In this document: positions 8,546-18,837 of the stretch, piece by piece
Position numbering within the stretch: position 1 is the stretch's first letter
Layout of the letters: each line of letters opens with the position of its first letter
From: Bacteroidales bacterium
GTDB taxonomy: Bacteria > Bacteroidota > Bacteroidia > Bacteroidales > UBA932
Direction: 5' to 3'
NCBI GenBank assembly: GCA_017428035.1
Contig: JAFRRR010000093.1
Coordinates: 1-44,394 of the forward strand
DNA length: 44,394 nucleotides
The notes under the pieces: generated by a model
Database searches by the model: none
What the model was told of the DNA's origin: nothing
What the model saw: the letters and a program-made list of their open reading frames with translations, nothing else
Position numbers and translations under genes: made by a program

Positions 8546-10222
8546 ATGGCAGACGAAAAAATCATATTCTCGATGAACGGTGTGGGCAAGGTCCTGCCGC
8601 ACAACAACAAGGTTATCCTGAAGGATATCTACCTGAGCTTCTTCTACGGTGCTAAAATCGGCATCATAGGCCTGAACGGCAGCGGTAAGAGTACCCTGCT
8701 CAAGATTATCGCCGGCATAGAGAAATCCATCCGCGGCGAGGTGGTATGGGCACCCGGCTATACTGTGGGCTACCTGGCCCAGGAGCCTGAGATGGATCCC
8801 GACAAAACCGTCCTGGAAGTAGTTCAGGAGGGCGTTCAGGAGGTTATGGACCTGCTGAATGAATACAACGAAATCGGGATGAAGTTTGCCGAGCCTATGG
8901 ACGACGATCAGATGAATAAGCTCATCGAGCGCCAGGGCGAACTCACCGAACTGATAGACCACCATGGCGGCTGGGAAATTGATTCCAAGCTGGAAAGGGC
9001 TATGGATGCACTTCAGTGCCCTCCTTCCGAGGCGATTGTGAAGAACCTTTCGGGTGGCGAACGCCGCCGCGTGGCACTTTGCCGCCTGCTGCTCCAGCAA
9101 CCCGACGTGCTGCTTCTGGACGAGCCCACCAACCACCTGGATACCGAGAGCATCCAGTGGCTGGAGGCGCATCTGCAGCAATACAAGGGCACTGTGATAG
9201 CGGTAACTCACGACCGATATTTCCTGGACAACGTGGCTGGCTGGATACTTGAGCTGGACCGCGGCGAAGGCATCCCCTGGAAGGGCAATTACTCTTCCTG
9301 GCTGGACCAGAAAACCAAACGGCTGGCACAGGAAGAAAAGCAGGAGAGCAAGCGCCGCAAGACACTGGAGCGCGAGCTGGAATGGGTGCGGATGGCACCC
9401 AAGGCACGTCAGGCCAAGCAGAAAGCCCGTCTGGGCGCCTACGAGAAGCTGGCCAGTGCCGATGTCAAGCAAAGAGAAGAGAATCTGGAAATCTATATCC
9501 CCAACGGGCCGCATCTGGGCAACAAGGTCATCCGTTTCAATGATGTATCCAAGGCCTACGACGGCCGCGTGCTTTTCGAACACCTGACCTTTGAACTGCC
9601 ACCGGCGGGCATCGTGGGTGTCATAGGCCCCAACGGAGCCGGCAAAACCACCCTCTTCCGTCTTATTATGGGCATAGAGAAGCCCGATACCGGCAGCATA
9701 GAAATAGGCGAGACGGTGAAACTGGCCTATGTGGACCAGCAGCACAAGTCCATCGACCCCGAAAAGACCGTATACCAGACGGTGGCCGGCGATTCCGAAT
9801 GGGTGCGTATGGGTGGCCGTGAAATCAACGCCCGCGCCTGGATATCCAGGTTCAATTTTTCAGGCGCCGACCAGGAAAAGAAGTGCGGCGTACTCTCGGG
9901 CGGCGAGCGCAACCGTCTGCACCTTGCCCTCACGCTCAAAGACGAAGGCAACGTGCTGCTGCTTGACGAGCCTACCAACGACGTGGATGTGAACACCATC
10001 CGCGCCCTGGAGGAGGGTCTGGACGGCTTCGCCGGCTGCGCCGTGGTAGTGAGCCACGACCGCTGGTTCCTGGACCGCATCGCAACCCACATCCTGGCCT
10101 TCGAAGGCGACAGTCAGGTGGTCTTCTTCGACGGCAACTACTCCGAATACGAAGAAAACAAGAAGAAACGCCTGGGCGATACAGAGCCCAAGCGCTTCAA
10201 ATATAAAAAGTTGATGGAGTAG
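8546..10222 (+). CDS. ettA: Energy-dependent translational throttle protein EttA (ABC-F)
   Basis: EttA is a soluble ABC-F ATPase that binds the ribosomal E site and gates the first elongation steps according to the ATP/ADP ratio. The 558 residues hold two ATPase domains without membrane segments. Domain 1 has Walker [10 protein letters not shown] (42-50), signature [13 protein letters not shown] and [11 protein letters not shown]; domain 2 has GPNGAGKTT (361-369), [13 protein letters not shown] and [11 protein letters not shown]. An arm insertion lies in domain 1 and a charged linker of about 80 residues joins the domains. Length and motif spelling, especially TNDVD in the second domain, are those of EttA rather than Uup or antibiotic-resistance ABC-F proteins. 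It converges with a GH78 gene with only 9 bp between stops. Confidence 0.93.
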   Translation: MADEKIIFSMNGVGKVLPHNNKVILKDIYLSFFYGAKIGIIGLNGSGKSTLLKIIAGIEKSIRGEVVWAPGYTVGYLAQEPEMDPDKTVLEVVQEGVQEVMDLLNEYNEIGMKFAEPMDDDQMNKLIERQGELTELIDHHGGWEIDSKLERAMDALQCPPSEAIVKNLSGGERRRVALCRLLLQQPDVLLLDEPTNHLDTESIQWLEAHLQQYKGTVIAVTHDRYFLDNVAGWILELDRGEGIPWKGNYSSWLDQKTKRLAQEEKQESKRRKTLERELEWVRMAPKARQAKQKARLGAYEKLASADVKQREENLEIYIPNGPHLGNKVIRFNDVSKAYDGRVLFEHLTFELPPAGIVGVIGPNGAGKTTLFRLIMGIEKPDTGSIEIGETVKLAYVDQQHKSIDPEKTVYQTVAGDSEWVRMGGREINARAWISRFNFSGADQEKKCGVLSGGERNRLHLALTLKDEGNVLLLDEPTNDVDVNTIRALEEGLDGFAGCAVVVSHDRWFLDRIATHILAFEGDSQVVFFDGNYSEYEENKKKRLGDTEPKRFKYKKLME

Positions 10223-10231
10223 AATAGCGGT

Positions 10232-12412
10232 CTATTCTTCTATTAGTTTCCAGCCTTTCGGGAGTTTGATGTCATAGTTGAATTTGCCGTCGTTGCAAGA
10301 CCATTCAATTTTGATGTCACCTTCCTTGACGGGGAGGATGGCGCTGCACTGCTTGAGGCCGGTGTCGCGAAGGCGCAGGGTCAGCGTCTTGCCCACGCGG
10401 TCCACATTGTACAGGCCGGCGGCATCGCGATAGAATACGTGTGCCAGATGGGCGGCAAAGCCGTGGTTGCAGCTGTCGCTGTAGGTCATATTTTCCCAGA
10501 GGGTTCCGGTGGCTTCGGCCATAGGGAGATAGAAGTCCACAGCCTCTTTCATCATTTGCGCACCCAATCCGTTCTGTGAGAGAAGCTCCATACGCAAATA
10601 GTTGCCGAACAGGGCGTTGGCCTTGGGCACGTCGGGATACTTATCCTCTATGTTGCGGATAGGGCCGAATTCGGTGGTGAGCTTCTGCCAAAGTTCGGGA
10701 TAAGTCTCGGGGGTGGCGGTGCCAAAGAAGAAGGCGTAGTACTGGCAAGTCTCGGTGTGGTTGTTTGTAATCTGCAGCGAGCCGTCTTCCTGGCGCTTTG
10801 CATTGTCTATGAAGAACCGGCCGTCAAAGGCCTGTTTGCGGATGGTTTCCCGCATAGACTCGGCGCGTTCGTGCAGCGAAGGGTCATTGTACATTCTGGC
10901 AACAGCGTCCAGCATTCCTGCATACTGCATATTGGAAGGATAGTTCACGTCCTGTACGAAATGGTTGGCTGCAGACCACTCTATGAATACCCAGCTGCCG
11001 AGCCGCTCCAGCAGGCCGTCAGAATTCAGATATTTATCAAAGAAGTCGACCAGGCCGTATACGCGGTTTTTGAAGGCATCCACCATCTCCCGGTCGCCGC
11101 TGCGGGCCAGATACTCCTCGAGTTCCAGCACAAACCACATAGCGTAGTTGGGAATGTAGGTGCCGCCCTCGAAATTGTCAGAAGGATAGCACATAGGCAA
11201 CATACCTTCCGGGATGGTTTTGAAGTGCTCCGGCAACAGGTAGTTTTCAAGGAAGTTCTTCTCTACGTTGGTGGCGCCGGAGAGGTCGCACTCTACTCGG
11301 GAAGAGAAGAAACTGTCGCCCAGCCAGCCGGCCCTCTCGCGGCTGGGGCAGTCCATAAAGATGTCCAGGGCGCACTGGCGGATAGTCTGCCGCGCTGCCT
11401 CGAATATCTTGTTCAGGTCCTCGTTGTCACAGCTGAACTGGCCTGCCTGAACCGCAGAATTGCAGTAGTCGCGTATATAAAGCCGCTTTACGGTAGCATC
11501 GCCGGTAAAAGCGACCTGGGCAAACTGCATAGTGTAGGGTTCGAAACTCTCCAGAGAGTAGGTGCCCGGTTCCAGTTCGTAGGCTACATAGCCGCGGAAA
11601 GGCATACGGTGCTTGAGCTCTCCGTTGGTGAGGAGTTCTTCGAAATCTATGGTGAGGGAGGTCTTCTCTCGCACCTCTATCTCGCAGCCAAGGAAACCGC
11701 TGTATTCGCAGCCGAAAGTGTAAAGGCGCCTTTCTGGATCAATAACCGAAGCCTCGTGCACTGTATAATCGGGGTAGGGAACGCGGCGCACAATTGTGGT
11801 CTTGCTGCTTTGAGGAACCAGCTTTACCTCGCTTTCGCAAGCGAAATCGACGTCGGTCTGCCAGCGGTCATAGCCGTCGGCAAGAACCCAGTATTCCATC
11901 TGGGTGCGCTGATAACTGTATTTGGGCACATCCTGTATTCTCTGGTGCAGGTCATAGGCCTTGAAACCGCTGCCTGTGGCGGCAATTACCTCTCGGCCCG
12001 AAACTATCTCCGCCTGCAGGAAAGAGGGTTGGCTAAGCAGGTAAAAAGACTCGGTATTATAGCCTACGACCTCTACCGATACCACATTTTTCCCTTCGTG
12101 CAAATATGGTGCAATGTCGTAGCAGTCAATACGGTAATAGTCGTGAGCGGCCACGCAGGGACCGTGTCCCACGAACTCGCCGTTGACTTTGAGACGATAT
12201 ACGGTGCTGGCGGCAATGCGAATGTCGGCCTCCTTTTGGCAATCTATCACCTCGCGGAATGCCAAGGTCAGGTTTTTCTCCAGTTCACGCCCCTCGGCCC
12301 ATACAGGGACGGCCTTTTTAAATGAATCAATGTTTTGTCTGTCAATTGTTTGTTTGCAACTGCAGGTCAGCGCAAGGACGACAGCCATCGCCCAGAGGAA
12401 TTTAATTCTCAT
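10232..12412 (-). CDS. GH78-type alpha-L-rhamnosidase, predicted lipoprotein
   Basis: This enzyme should release terminal alpha-L-rhamnose from glycans by inversion. The N-terminus is a lipoprotein-type signal with cysteines at 17 and 19 (LTCSC), the latter being the likelier lipid anchor. N-terminal beta domains precede an (alpha/alpha)6 catalytic domain holding DCPSRERAGWLGD, giving D354, E359 (general acid) and D366, and a later LWENM with E640, the usual position of the general base. The spacing matches the Bacillus RhaB type as I recall it. At 726 residues it is shorter than the two plus-strand GH78 proteins at 16.2-21.5 kb and clearly diverged from them. It is the last gene of a probable cstA-antiporter-GH78 operon, 8 bp after the antiporter stop. 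Confidence 0.88.
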   Translation of the reverse strand: MRIKFLWAMAVVLALTCSCKQTIDRQNIDSFKKAVPVWAEGRELEKNLTLAFREVIDCQKEADIRIAASTVYRLKVNGEFVGHGPCVAAHDYYRIDCYDIAPYLHEGKNVVSVEVVGYNTESFYLLSQPSFLQAEIVSGREVIAATGSGFKAYDLHQRIQDVPKYSYQRTQMEYWVLADGYDRWQTDVDFACESEVKLVPQSSKTTIVRRVPYPDYTVHEASVIDPERRLYTFGCEYSGFLGCEIEVREKTSLTIDFEELLTNGELKHRMPFRGYVAYELEPGTYSLESFEPYTMQFAQVAFTGDATVKRLYIRDYCNSAVQAGQFSCDNEDLNKIFEAARQTIRQCALDIFMDCPSRERAGWLGDSFFSSRVECDLSGATNVEKNFLENYLLPEHFKTIPEGMLPMCYPSDNFEGGTYIPNYAMWFVLELEEYLARSGDREMVDAFKNRVYGLVDFFDKYLNSDGLLERLGSWVFIEWSAANHFVQDVNYPSNMQYAGMLDAVARMYNDPSLHERAESMRETIRKQAFDGRFFIDNAKRQEDGSLQITNNHTETCQYYAFFFGTATPETYPELWQKLTTEFGPIRNIEDKYPDVPKANALFGNYLRMELLSQNGLGAQMMKEAVDFYLPMAEATGTLWENMTYSDSCNHGFAAHLAHVFYRDAAGLYNVDRVGKTLTLRLRDTGLKQCSAILPVKEGDIKIEWSCNDGKFNYDIKLPKGWKLIEE

Positions 12413-12420
12413 TATGTAGT

Positions 12421-14667
12421 CTATTTATATAATTTTATCGCATCGGGTTCGCCCACCAGCCAAACCACGTCGCCTGGCAGCATCACCATATCGGGTTCCG
12501 GATTCATATATGTCTCCTGCCCGCGCTCTATGCCTATCAGCATACAGCCGGAGTTGCGCATATCCACCATTTTGAGCGATTTGCCAGCCAGGAGCGAGGC
12601 TGCTGTGAGTTCAAACGACTCCACGTCCACGGCGCTCCGGCCTCCTGTGCTTAGCGCCAGATCTTCCTGGAGGGACTGCTTGAAGGCTTCCACCCGGGTT
12701 TTTGTGCCCACTACCAGTATTTCGTCGGCGGGGTAGAGGTATTCCGAGGCAGAAGGGATGTTGATTATGTTGCTGCCGCGCGTGATTTTTACAATGTTGA
12801 CGCCGTAGTCGCGGCGCAGCGGAATCTCCTTAAGCTGCTTTCCGGCGTATTTGAAGTCAGATGATACTTTCAGATTCTCTACGCAGATATCGTGGCCGTC
12901 CATCTTCTCGCGGATGGTGGTGGTTACGGGCGCAGCCTGGCGCTGGTATTCCTCTTTCTGGCGCATATTCTCAAGGAACCGGCTCTCCAGGGTGCTGGTG
13001 CGTTTGTTGAAGATTCTGAGCAGGATAAAAATGGCGGCGGCGATGGCGGCAATCAGTATCACAATGCCCAGTCCGGGCTTGAAATAGTGCGACACAACTG
13101 CCATTACAAAGCTCACAGCCAGGAAGATCTTGAGGGCACTCATCGCAATCAGGGGGCCGCGGCCGGCTGCGGACGATGACGCCCAGATGCCGTCGTAAAG
13201 CGCCTTGTATTTGCCGGCTGCGGTGACCATCCCATATAGGAAAGGAGTCATTACCAGCAATGTGATAGCGGCGCATATAACCTTGAGCAGCAATGGATTA
13301 ATGTGAGAGAAGTGCTCGCTGGCAAACGGGTCCAGAAACATATTGGAAGCAAACAGCACCGCCACAAGCATCACGTTGTAGGGAATCATCCTCACCAGGT
13401 AGGCTTTGATAAGCTGCCTCCACTGGCTTTCGCTGGCCTTGGAACGGCTGGTGGCGCGCACTTCGCTGAGCGATTCAAACAGTTTGGGCGGCAGTTTGCG
13501 GCTTATGAAACCGTAGAAAGGCTCCGATAGTTTTATGAAGTATGGTGTGGTGAAGGTGGTGATTACCGACACTGCCACCACCACCGGGTAGATGTAGTCT
13601 GCCATCACTCCCAGGCTCTTGCCCAGGCTGGCTATGATAAAGGCGAATTCGCCAATCTGGGCCATAGAAAAGCCGCTGCGTACGGCGCTGTGAAGCCCCT
13701 GGCCGGCCATCAGCACGCCGCTGGTGGCAAACAGCGGAATGCCTATCACAACCGCTGCAATGAGTATCAGAATCGGCTTCCAGTACTGTGCAATTATGGC
13801 AGGATCCACCATCATTCCCACCGAGACGAAAAAGATGGCCCCGAAGAGGTCCTTTATGCTTTTGATAGAGTGGGAGATACGCTCTCCCTCTAAAGTTTCG
13901 GCAAGCAGCGAGCCCATCACAAACGCGCCGAGCGCAGAAGAGAAACCAGCGGCGGTAGCCAGCGCCACCATTCCGAAGCAGAGGCCCACAGAGAGTATCA
14001 CCAGCATCTCTTCGTTCATCACCCGCCGCCCTTTTTTGAAGAGAGTAGGAATTAGATACATGCCCACCACGAACCAGAGCACCAGGAAGAACAGAAGTTT
14101 GAGTAAGGCCATCACCATCTCGCCGCCGGCAAACTGCTTGCTCACAGCCATAGTGCTGAGCAGCACCATCAGCACCACGGCCAGCAGATCTTCTACCACG
14201 AGGGTGCCGAAGACTATGTTGGTGAACGGTTTTCCTTTGAGGCCCAGGTCGTCGAAAGCCTTGATAATAATGGTGGTGGAGGACATCGAGAGCATACCGC
14301 CCAGGAAAATGCGCTCCATATGGCTCCATCCCATCGCACCGCCGATGGCCATACCGGTCACGAACATTCCGGCGAAGATGGTGCCGGCGGTAATCAGCGC
14401 GCTGCTGCCCACTTTCAAAAGCTTCTTGAAACTGAATTCAAGTCCCAGGGCAAAGAGCAGGAATATGATGCCAATCTCTGACCATTGCTCTACATTCTCG
14501 GGGTTGGTCAGTCCGGGGAAAAGTCCGAAGTGAGGCCCTACGAGAAATCCTGCCACTATGTAGCCGAGTATCAGAGGCTGTTTCAGCGCTCTGAAAATCA
14601 GGGTAATGATGCCGGCAGAGATAAATATCAGAGCAAGGTCGCGGACCAGATTCAGGCTTTCGTCCAT
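12421..14667 (-). CDS. CPA2-family cation:proton antiporter with two RCK-C domains
   Basis: The product exchanges K+ or Na+ for H+ across the inner membrane. Residues 1 to about 390 hold the Kef/CPA2 exchanger domain with about 12 membrane segments. About 425-545 add further hydrophobic segments. The C-terminal cytoplasmic part has two RCK-C (TrkA-C) repeats, about 600-670 and 675-745, likely ligand-binding regulatory modules. I see no NAD-binding RCK-N domain, unlike E. coli KefB/KefC. The 748-residue layout is common in Bacteroidota. It sits 12 bp after cstA and 8 bp before the GH78 gene, pointing to one transcript; coupling of proton/cation flow with solute uptake is inference. Confidence 0.9.
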   Translation of the reverse strand: MDESLNLVRDLALIFISAGIITLIFRALKQPLILGYIVAGFLVGPHFGLFPGLTNPENVEQWSEIGIIFLLFALGLEFSFKKLLKVGSSALITAGTIFAGMFVTGMAIGGAMGWSHMERIFLGGMLSMSSTTIIIKAFDDLGLKGKPFTNIVFGTLVVEDLLAVVLMVLLSTMAVSKQFAGGEMVMALLKLLFFLVLWFVVGMYLIPTLFKKGRRVMNEEMLVILSVGLCFGMVALATAAGFSSALGAFVMGSLLAETLEGERISHSIKSIKDLFGAIFFVSVGMMVDPAIIAQYWKPILILIAAVVIGIPLFATSGVLMAGQGLHSAVRSGFSMAQIGEFAFIIASLGKSLGVMADYIYPVVVAVSVITTFTTPYFIKLSEPFYGFISRKLPPKLFESLSEVRATSRSKASESQWRQLIKAYLVRMIPYNVMLVAVLFASNMFLDPFASEHFSHINPLLLKVICAAITLLVMTPFLYGMVTAAGKYKALYDGIWASSSAAGRGPLIAMSALKIFLAVSFVMAVVSHYFKPGLGIVILIAAIAAAIFILLRIFNKRTSTLESRFLENMRQKEEYQRQAAPVTTTIREKMDGHDICVENLKVSSDFKYAGKQLKEIPLRRDYGVNIVKITRGSNIINIPSASEYLYPADEILVVGTKTRVEAFKQSLQEDLALSTGGRSAVDVESFELTAASLLAGKSLKMVDMRNSGCMLIGIERGQETYMNPEPDMVMLPGDVVWLVGEPDAIKLYK

Positions 14668-14679
14668 AGCGGGAACGGA

Positions 14680-16146
14680 TTAATTGGTTCTGCGCACCAG
14701 ACGCCTGCTGGTCAAATTGAAAATCAAGGCCAGGGACACGGTCACCGTGGCGGCAATGATGTGGCCAATGAGAGGGTCAAACGACAATCCGCCGGCCTTT
14801 GGAGGGGCCACCATAAAATAGCAGACGCACACATAGGTCAGGAAGATGGCCGGGATGGCCGTAAAGAGCGGATTCTTGCCGTGTTTATAAAGATAGCGCG
14901 ATGCAGTCCATAGCATTATGTTGGCAAGCACCTGGTTGGAGATGCCCACATAGTTCCATATCGTAGAAAAGTCGAATGTGCACACCAGCACCGCAATGAT
15001 AAAGATGGGAATTGCAATGTAGATGCGGTTCATAATAGGCCTCTGGTTAAAATGCAGCGCATCGGCCACTATCAGCCGCAGGCTGCGGAAGGCGGTGTCT
15101 CCCGAGGTGATGGGGCAGGCAATCACACCCAGAAGTGCAATGATTGCTCCCACTGTTCCCAGCCAGTCTTTGCAAATGGCATTGACCAGTATGGCTGGTG
15201 TGCTGCCGGCAGCAGCAGCGGTATTGAGCCCTTCAGGCCCGCCGGTATATGCCATAGCGGCGGTGGCCCAGATTGAAGCCACAATTCCCTCGCAGATCAT
15301 CGCCCCGTAGAACACCGGCCGTCCGTATTTCTCGTTGGGCAGACAGCGGGCCATAATGGGGCTCTGGGTGCTGTGGAAACCCGATATCGCTCCGCAGGAG
15401 ATCACAATGAACAGCATCGGGAACAATAAATGGGTATCGGGGTTGGAGTGGAAATTCCTGAGGGTGGCGGGAGTGAGTTCGGTGAGGGTGATGCTCCCGT
15501 TGAACCCTTTCACAATCAGCGCGCAGCCCACGGCCACCGCCATAAACAACAGCACGGCGCCCAGGTAGGGATATATCCTGCCGATAATCTTGTCTATCGG
15601 CACAAGGGTGGCCAGAATGTAATATACGAAAATGATGATAATCCAGAACAATTTGGACACCGGCGCCAGATTGTTCAGCAAGTCTGCCGGACCGGTAACG
15701 AAAGAGCAGCCGATGCCTATCAGCAGAATCGCTATGAATACCTGCATAATGCGGCGGATATTCTTGCCAAGATAAATGCCGATTATAGACGGCGTGCCGC
15801 GGCCGGAGGCGCGCATCGACATCATTCCGGAGAAGAAATCGTGCACTGCACCCATAAATATGCAGCCTACCACAATCCATATATAGGCGGCAGGGCCATA
15901 GGCGGCACCGAGTATTGCGCCGAATATTGGGCCTAGGCCGGCAATGTTCAAGAACTGGATTATGAAGATGCGCCAGGGCTTGAGCGGCTGGAAATCTACG
16001 CCGTCGTTGTGGCTGATGGCGGGTGTGGGGCGGTTGGGGTCGGAGCGGAACAGCTTCTTATCTACAAATTTCCCGTAGAACAGATACCCGAGAACCAGCA
16101 GTACGATAGAGGTTATAAAGGTTATCATAGCTACAAATGTAGACAT
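14680..16146 (-). CDS. cstA: Carbon starvation protein CstA, short form
   Basis: CstA proteins import peptides or pyruvate across the inner membrane, typically under carbon limitation. The product is strongly hydrophobic with about 12-14 membrane segments and the CstA hallmarks FLNIAGLGPIFGAILGAAYG and a GCSFVTGPADLLNNL stretch. At 488 residues it is the short form usual in Bacteroidota (E. coli CstA is about 700). The start is uncertain: the annotated ATG at 16146 gives MSTFVAMITF, but Met7 (ATG at 16128) gives MITF, which is how homologs often begin, and a -7-like box (16134-16141) lies between the two. It is first in a cstA-antiporter-GH78 operon and is divergent from the GH78 pair. Confidence 0.93.
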   Translation of the reverse strand: MSTFVAMITFITSIVLLVLGYLFYGKFVDKKLFRSDPNRPTPAISHNDGVDFQPLKPWRIFIIQFLNIAGLGPIFGAILGAAYGPAAYIWIVVGCIFMGAVHDFFSGMMSMRASGRGTPSIIGIYLGKNIRRIMQVFIAILLIGIGCSFVTGPADLLNNLAPVSKLFWIIIIFVYYILATLVPIDKIIGRIYPYLGAVLLFMAVAVGCALIVKGFNGSITLTELTPATLRNFHSNPDTHLLFPMLFIVISCGAISGFHSTQSPIMARCLPNEKYGRPVFYGAMICEGIVASIWATAAMAYTGGPEGLNTAAAAGSTPAILVNAICKDWLGTVGAIIALLGVIACPITSGDTAFRSLRLIVADALHFNQRPIMNRIYIAIPIFIIAVLVCTFDFSTIWNYVGISNQVLANIMLWTASRYLYKHGKNPLFTAIPAIFLTYVCVCYFMVAPPKAGGLSFDPLIGHIIAATVTVSLALIFNLTSRRLVRRTN

Positions 16147-16176
16147 TTTTGCCCTATTATTATTTCATATAATTGC

Positions 16177-16184
16177 TAACTTTG
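16177..16184 (+). promoter_or_regulatory. -7 box TAACTTTG for the tandem GH78 genes
   Basis: TAACTTTG matches TAnnTTTG and lies 20 bp before the GH78 start. A TTTG lies 25 bp further upstream, slightly too far for a standard -33. The 57-bp gap between cstA and this gene must hold both divergent promoters. Confidence 0.5.
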
Positions 16185-16203
16185 GCAATTCTTATATTTC
16201 AAA

Positions 16204-18831
16204 ATGAAAAAGCTAGCAATCATCTTCTCTTTGTGCCTCCTGCTTGCAAGTTGCAATGCCGACAAGTGCACCATCAAACCCGGCGAACTTACCACTGAAT
16301 ACAAAGCCGATGCCTTTACGGACGTTCTTTCGCCCCGCTTCTCCTGGATCAATACATCCACAAAGAGCGGTGCTGCCCAGTCGTCCTACCGCATCCGTAT
16401 GTTCAAGGACCCTGCAAATCCCGAAAAAGTATATTGGGACAGCGGCATAATAATCAGCGGTGAATCGGTGCTTATTCCCTATCAAGGCAAGGCGCTGGAG
16501 TCCTGCACAGATTACTACTGGCAAGTTCAGGTCCGCGACGAAAAAGGAGAGCCGTCTGTATGGAGTCCCGTATGCCACTTCCACACCGGCATCCTGATGC
16601 AGAGTCTCTGGAAGGCAAAATGGATTGGCGCGCCTTGGCAGGGAGAGGAGTCGTATGACTGGGACCGCAGCGAAGATGTACAGCCGGCGCCGCTGCTCCG
16701 CAAAGAGTTTGAGGTTGCCAAACCGGTCAGGAGTGCCCGTTTCTACGGCACCGGCCTGGGCTATTTTGAACTCTATGTGAATGGCAGCAAGGCAGGCAAC
16801 GAGTATCTGGTGCCCAACGAGACCAACTATGGCTACCGTGAAAAGCTGGCAGAAAGGCTGATTCCCGTTCCCGATCCGTTCAACGGCTATAGCGTGGCCT
16901 ACGTCAGCTACGACCTCACCGACAAGATTGTGCAGGGGGCGAATGCTGTGGGTGTGATACTTGGCAACGGCTTCTACGACCTTGTGTTCCGCCGCTTTGT
17001 GATGGGCTACGGTGTTCCCAAGTTCTTCGGCCAGATATTGATTAAATATGAAGATGGCACAAGCGAGGTGATTGCCGGCGACACTTCCTGGAAGATAGAA
17101 AAGAGTGCCATACTCTACGACCAGATGTATATTGGCGAGCAGTACGATGCCCGCCGCGAGCACGAAGGCTGGTCCAAGCCGGGCTACGACGATTCCGCCT
17201 GGGCAAATGCCGTGGAGAAAAGGGTTCCCGAAGGGGAACTTGTGGCACAACTTGGTCCCAGCGACCGCATCACCGCTGTATACAAACCCGTTTCTATTGA
17301 AAAGATAGACTCTACCGGAGCCTTCAAGGTCTCTTTCCCCGAAGAGATATCGGGCTGGGTGGAACTCAAGGATCTTAATCTGAAAGAGGGCCAGCAGGTA
17401 ACAGTAAGTTATCTTAACGAATCGCTGGTCTCCAGCAATGTTTATACTGCCAAAGGTTCCGGCAAAGAGAGTTATCATCCCCGTTTCGAGTGGAATGTAT
17501 TCTCTCAGGTAGAAATCACCGGACTGGAGTCGCTCAAGGCTAGCCAGATAGAGGCTCAGGCCGTGAATTCCGATATCCCTCAGGCAACCACATTCGAGAC
17601 CTCGAACGCACTCATAAACAAGATTGACAAGATTTGGCGCCGCAGTATGCTGGACAATATGCACGGCAGCGTTCCTACCGATTGCCCTCACCGCGAGCGC
17701 ATAGGCTATACCGGTGACGGTCAGGCTGTTGGTCCAACAACTATGACCACAATGGGAGCCCAGAGTTTCTACAACAAGTGGATCCGCGACCTGCGCGAGG
17801 CTCAGAAGCCCGACGGCTATGTGGCCAATTCGGCCCCCTGGCAGCCTGAGGCCGGAGGCGGAATTCCCTGGGGAGCATCTATCAGCATAATCCCTTACGA
17901 ATTCTTCTGGGAATACGGCGACCTGCGTCAGCTAAGGGAGTGCTACAAGCCTATGCAGGACCAGACTCGCTGGATGACCACCTGGGTAGATCCCGCAACC
18001 GGCATTATGGAAAGCCGTTCGGGTCACTATTTCAAGGATCTCGGCGAGTGGGTTCCAGCCTATGGGCTTCCTTCCAACGCATTGGTTCACACCTGGTTCC
18101 TCTGGGCCTGCGCCGACATCACGGCCCGCACCGCCGCCATTTTGGGCGATGCCGCCGGCCTGGAATATTTCTCTGCTCTTCGCGACAGCACCGCCGCCGC
18201 TTTCCACCGTGTCTTTTACAATCCTGAAACCGGATCATACGGCAAGGACGGCAGCAACGTGTTCGCCCTGGCTATGGGCGTTCCCGCCGACAGGGAAGAT
18301 AAGGTTGTGAAGGCGCTGGTGGATAATATCGCAGAGAAGGACAATCACCTTCATACTGGCTTTGTCGGCTTCCGCTACCTGTGCGAGATGCTGGTAAAGC
18401 ACGGCCACGCCGATCTGGCCTATGAAATTATCAACAAGCGCGACTATCCCAGTTTCGGCTGGTGGATAGAGCAGGGCGCCACAGTGACCTGGGAGCAGTG
18501 GAACGGAGAGTTTTCTCACAATCATCCCTTTATGGGAGGCGGTATCCGCTGGTTCTACCGTGACCTTGCTGGTCTTGAGCCCACAACTGCCGGCTATAAG
18601 ACCTTTGAGATCAGGCCCACCGTGGTGGACGGTCTAGACTGGGTCAAGTTCACAAAAGACTGCCCTTACGGCCGCATTGCCATAGACTGGAAGGTCTCAG
18701 GGAACAATTTCACTTTGAAATGCACCGTGCCGGTGGGCACCACCGCCAAGGTTTATGTTCCCGACGGCGGCAGTGTCCGCGAAGAAACCCTTGTCAGCGG
18801 CAGTTATACTCTTAAAGGAAACATCAAATAG
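16204..18831 (+). CDS. GH78 alpha-L-rhamnosidase, lipoprotein (tandem copy 1)
   Basis: This 875-residue glycosidase should release L-rhamnose from plant or bacterial rhamnosides at the cell envelope. The signal peptide ends in a lipobox LASC with lipidated Cys17. The N-terminal half contains the beta-sandwich domains of the family, including an N-terminal rhamnosidase carbohydrate-binding-like domain (about 160-340). The (alpha/alpha)6 catalytic domain has DCPHRERIGYTGD with D493, E498 (acid) and D505, and TWEQW with E764 as likely base. A C-terminal beta domain ends the protein. It is about three quarters identical by eye to the next gene, which starts 6 bp after its stop, so the pair is a tandem duplication in one transcript. 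No SusC/SusD pair is nearby. Confidence 0.92.
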   Translation: MKKLAIIFSLCLLLASCNADKCTIKPGELTTEYKADAFTDVLSPRFSWINTSTKSGAAQSSYRIRMFKDPANPEKVYWDSGIIISGESVLIPYQGKALESCTDYYWQVQVRDEKGEPSVWSPVCHFHTGILMQSLWKAKWIGAPWQGEESYDWDRSEDVQPAPLLRKEFEVAKPVRSARFYGTGLGYFELYVNGSKAGNEYLVPNETNYGYREKLAERLIPVPDPFNGYSVAYVSYDLTDKIVQGANAVGVILGNGFYDLVFRRFVMGYGVPKFFGQILIKYEDGTSEVIAGDTSWKIEKSAILYDQMYIGEQYDARREHEGWSKPGYDDSAWANAVEKRVPEGELVAQLGPSDRITAVYKPVSIEKIDSTGAFKVSFPEEISGWVELKDLNLKEGQQVTVSYLNESLVSSNVYTAKGSGKESYHPRFEWNVFSQVEITGLESLKASQIEAQAVNSDIPQATTFETSNALINKIDKIWRRSMLDNMHGSVPTDCPHRERIGYTGDGQAVGPTTMTTMGAQSFYNKWIRDLREAQKPDGYVANSAPWQPEAGGGIPWGASISIIPYEFFWEYGDLRQLRECYKPMQDQTRWMTTWVDPATGIMESRSGHYFKDLGEWVPAYGLPSNALVHTWFLWACADITARTAAILGDAAGLEYFSALRDSTAAAFHRVFYNPETGSYGKDGSNVFALAMGVPADREDKVVKALVDNIAEKDNHLHTGFVGFRYLCEMLVKHGHADLAYEIINKRDYPSFGWWIEQGATVTWEQWNGEFSHNHPFMGGGIRWFYRDLAGLEPTTAGYKTFEIRPTVVDGLDWVKFTKDCPYGRIAIDWKVSGNNFTLKCTVPVGTTAKVYVPDGGSVREETLVSGSYTLKGNIK

Positions 18832-18837
18832 TCATAT

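Noticed and set aside
16134-16141. Definite cstA promoter
   Set aside because: The TACATTTG box is good on the minus strand but there is no -33 element at a usual distance and it lies in the annotated coding region, so it is only reported as a possible start issue.
16213-17691. Long minus-strand open frame of 492 codons opposite the first GH78 gene
   Set aside because: It lies entirely opposite a well-supported GH78 enzyme, matches no family I know, and comes from the GC-rich codon pattern. The same applies to the long frames at 1621-3087, 10757-12325, 28268-29686 and 541-1293.
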